Notes under the pieces: generated by a model
Database searches by the model: none
The model's input: only the letters and a program-made list of their open reading frames with translations
What the model was told of the DNA's origin: nothing
Assembly (NCBI RefSeq): GCF_014701195.1
Contig: NZ_AP018712.1
Location: 1,134,501-1,198,500 of the forward strand
Length of the DNA stretch: 64,000 nt
Origin: Tepiditoga spiralis
GTDB lineage: Bacteria; Thermotogota; Thermotogae; Petrotogales; Petrotogaceae
Direction of reading: 5' to 3'
Translations under genes and position numbers: made by a program
In this document: positions 63,967 to 64,000 of the stretch, piece after piece
Position numbering within the stretch: position 1 is the stretch's first letter
How the letters are laid out: every line of letters starts with the position of its first letter

Positions 63967-64000
63967 ATATTAAATTATGAATTAAATTCAATTATACCAA

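Overview
The window is strongly AT-rich bacterial chromosome. Its gene set and order fit a member of the Thermotogota, probably a mesophilic or moderately thermophilic Petrotogales relative. Supporting features are an unbroken rpsL-rpsG-fusA-tuf-S10-spc-alpha ribosomal supercluster, an L27 carrying the N-terminal peptide removed by the Prp protease, an MtaD-type deaminase, and two AAA-ATPase/PD-(D/E)XK proteins. This placement is inference from gene content; no 16S rRNA or tRNA gene is present. Ribosomal proteins S4, S14, L24, L32 and L36 all keep their cysteine zinc motifs. Many promoters are of the extended -10 type (TGnTATAAT).

Layout. 1-4958 (minus): lspA (partial), cheR, an exported protein, yebC, a SpoIIE-type phosphatase overlapping a CheY-like receiver, and a DUF2344 protein. 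5015-8372 (plus): a class A penicillin-binding protein followed by two degenerate cyclic-nucleotide-binding-like proteins. 8506-15834 (plus): rplU-prp-rpmA-ribU-rplM-rpsI, a terminator, then dnaG-rpoD and a UvrD/PcrA-type helicase; this resembles the macromolecular-synthesis operon of other bacteria. 16060-35664 (plus): the ribosomal supercluster with secY, adk, map, infA and rpoA. 35782-40634 (plus): rho, prfA, a small membrane protein and thrS. 40667-40995 (minus): RNase P RNA. 41009-44292 (minus): a YhcC-type radical SAM protein, a small exported protein, an MTA/SAH-type deaminase and a class II aldolase, the last two probably a nucleoside-salvage pair.

44308-53418 is an accessory stretch. 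Two AAA-ATPase/PD-(D/E)XK genes face inward on a two-gene operon. Its first gene encodes a lipoprotein ending in a cohesin-like domain, and its second an exported papain-like protease ending in a dockerin. The operon is driven by a promoter with a palindromic operator, and the same operator-promoter module occurs a second time about 346 bp upstream. An IS256-family element has inserted into the terminator U-tract of the protease gene (8-bp target duplication TTTTTTGT). Its transposase carries a one-base frameshift, and its right end is present as two tandem 210-bp copies. The cohesin-dockerin pair is the best candidate in the window for an undescribed system: a secreted protease non-covalently docked on a membrane-anchored scaffold.

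53481-64000: miaB, rpsB (with a nested-helix leader RNA), rsfS, plsX, rpmF and yceD (minus); a HAD phosphatase, an overlooked 48-aa helix-turn-helix protein with its own promoter and terminator, and an M24 peptidase (plus); an SBP3-sensor/GAF/HD-GYP c-di-GMP phosphodiesterase and a DegV protein (minus); and a glutaredoxin-like protein (plus).
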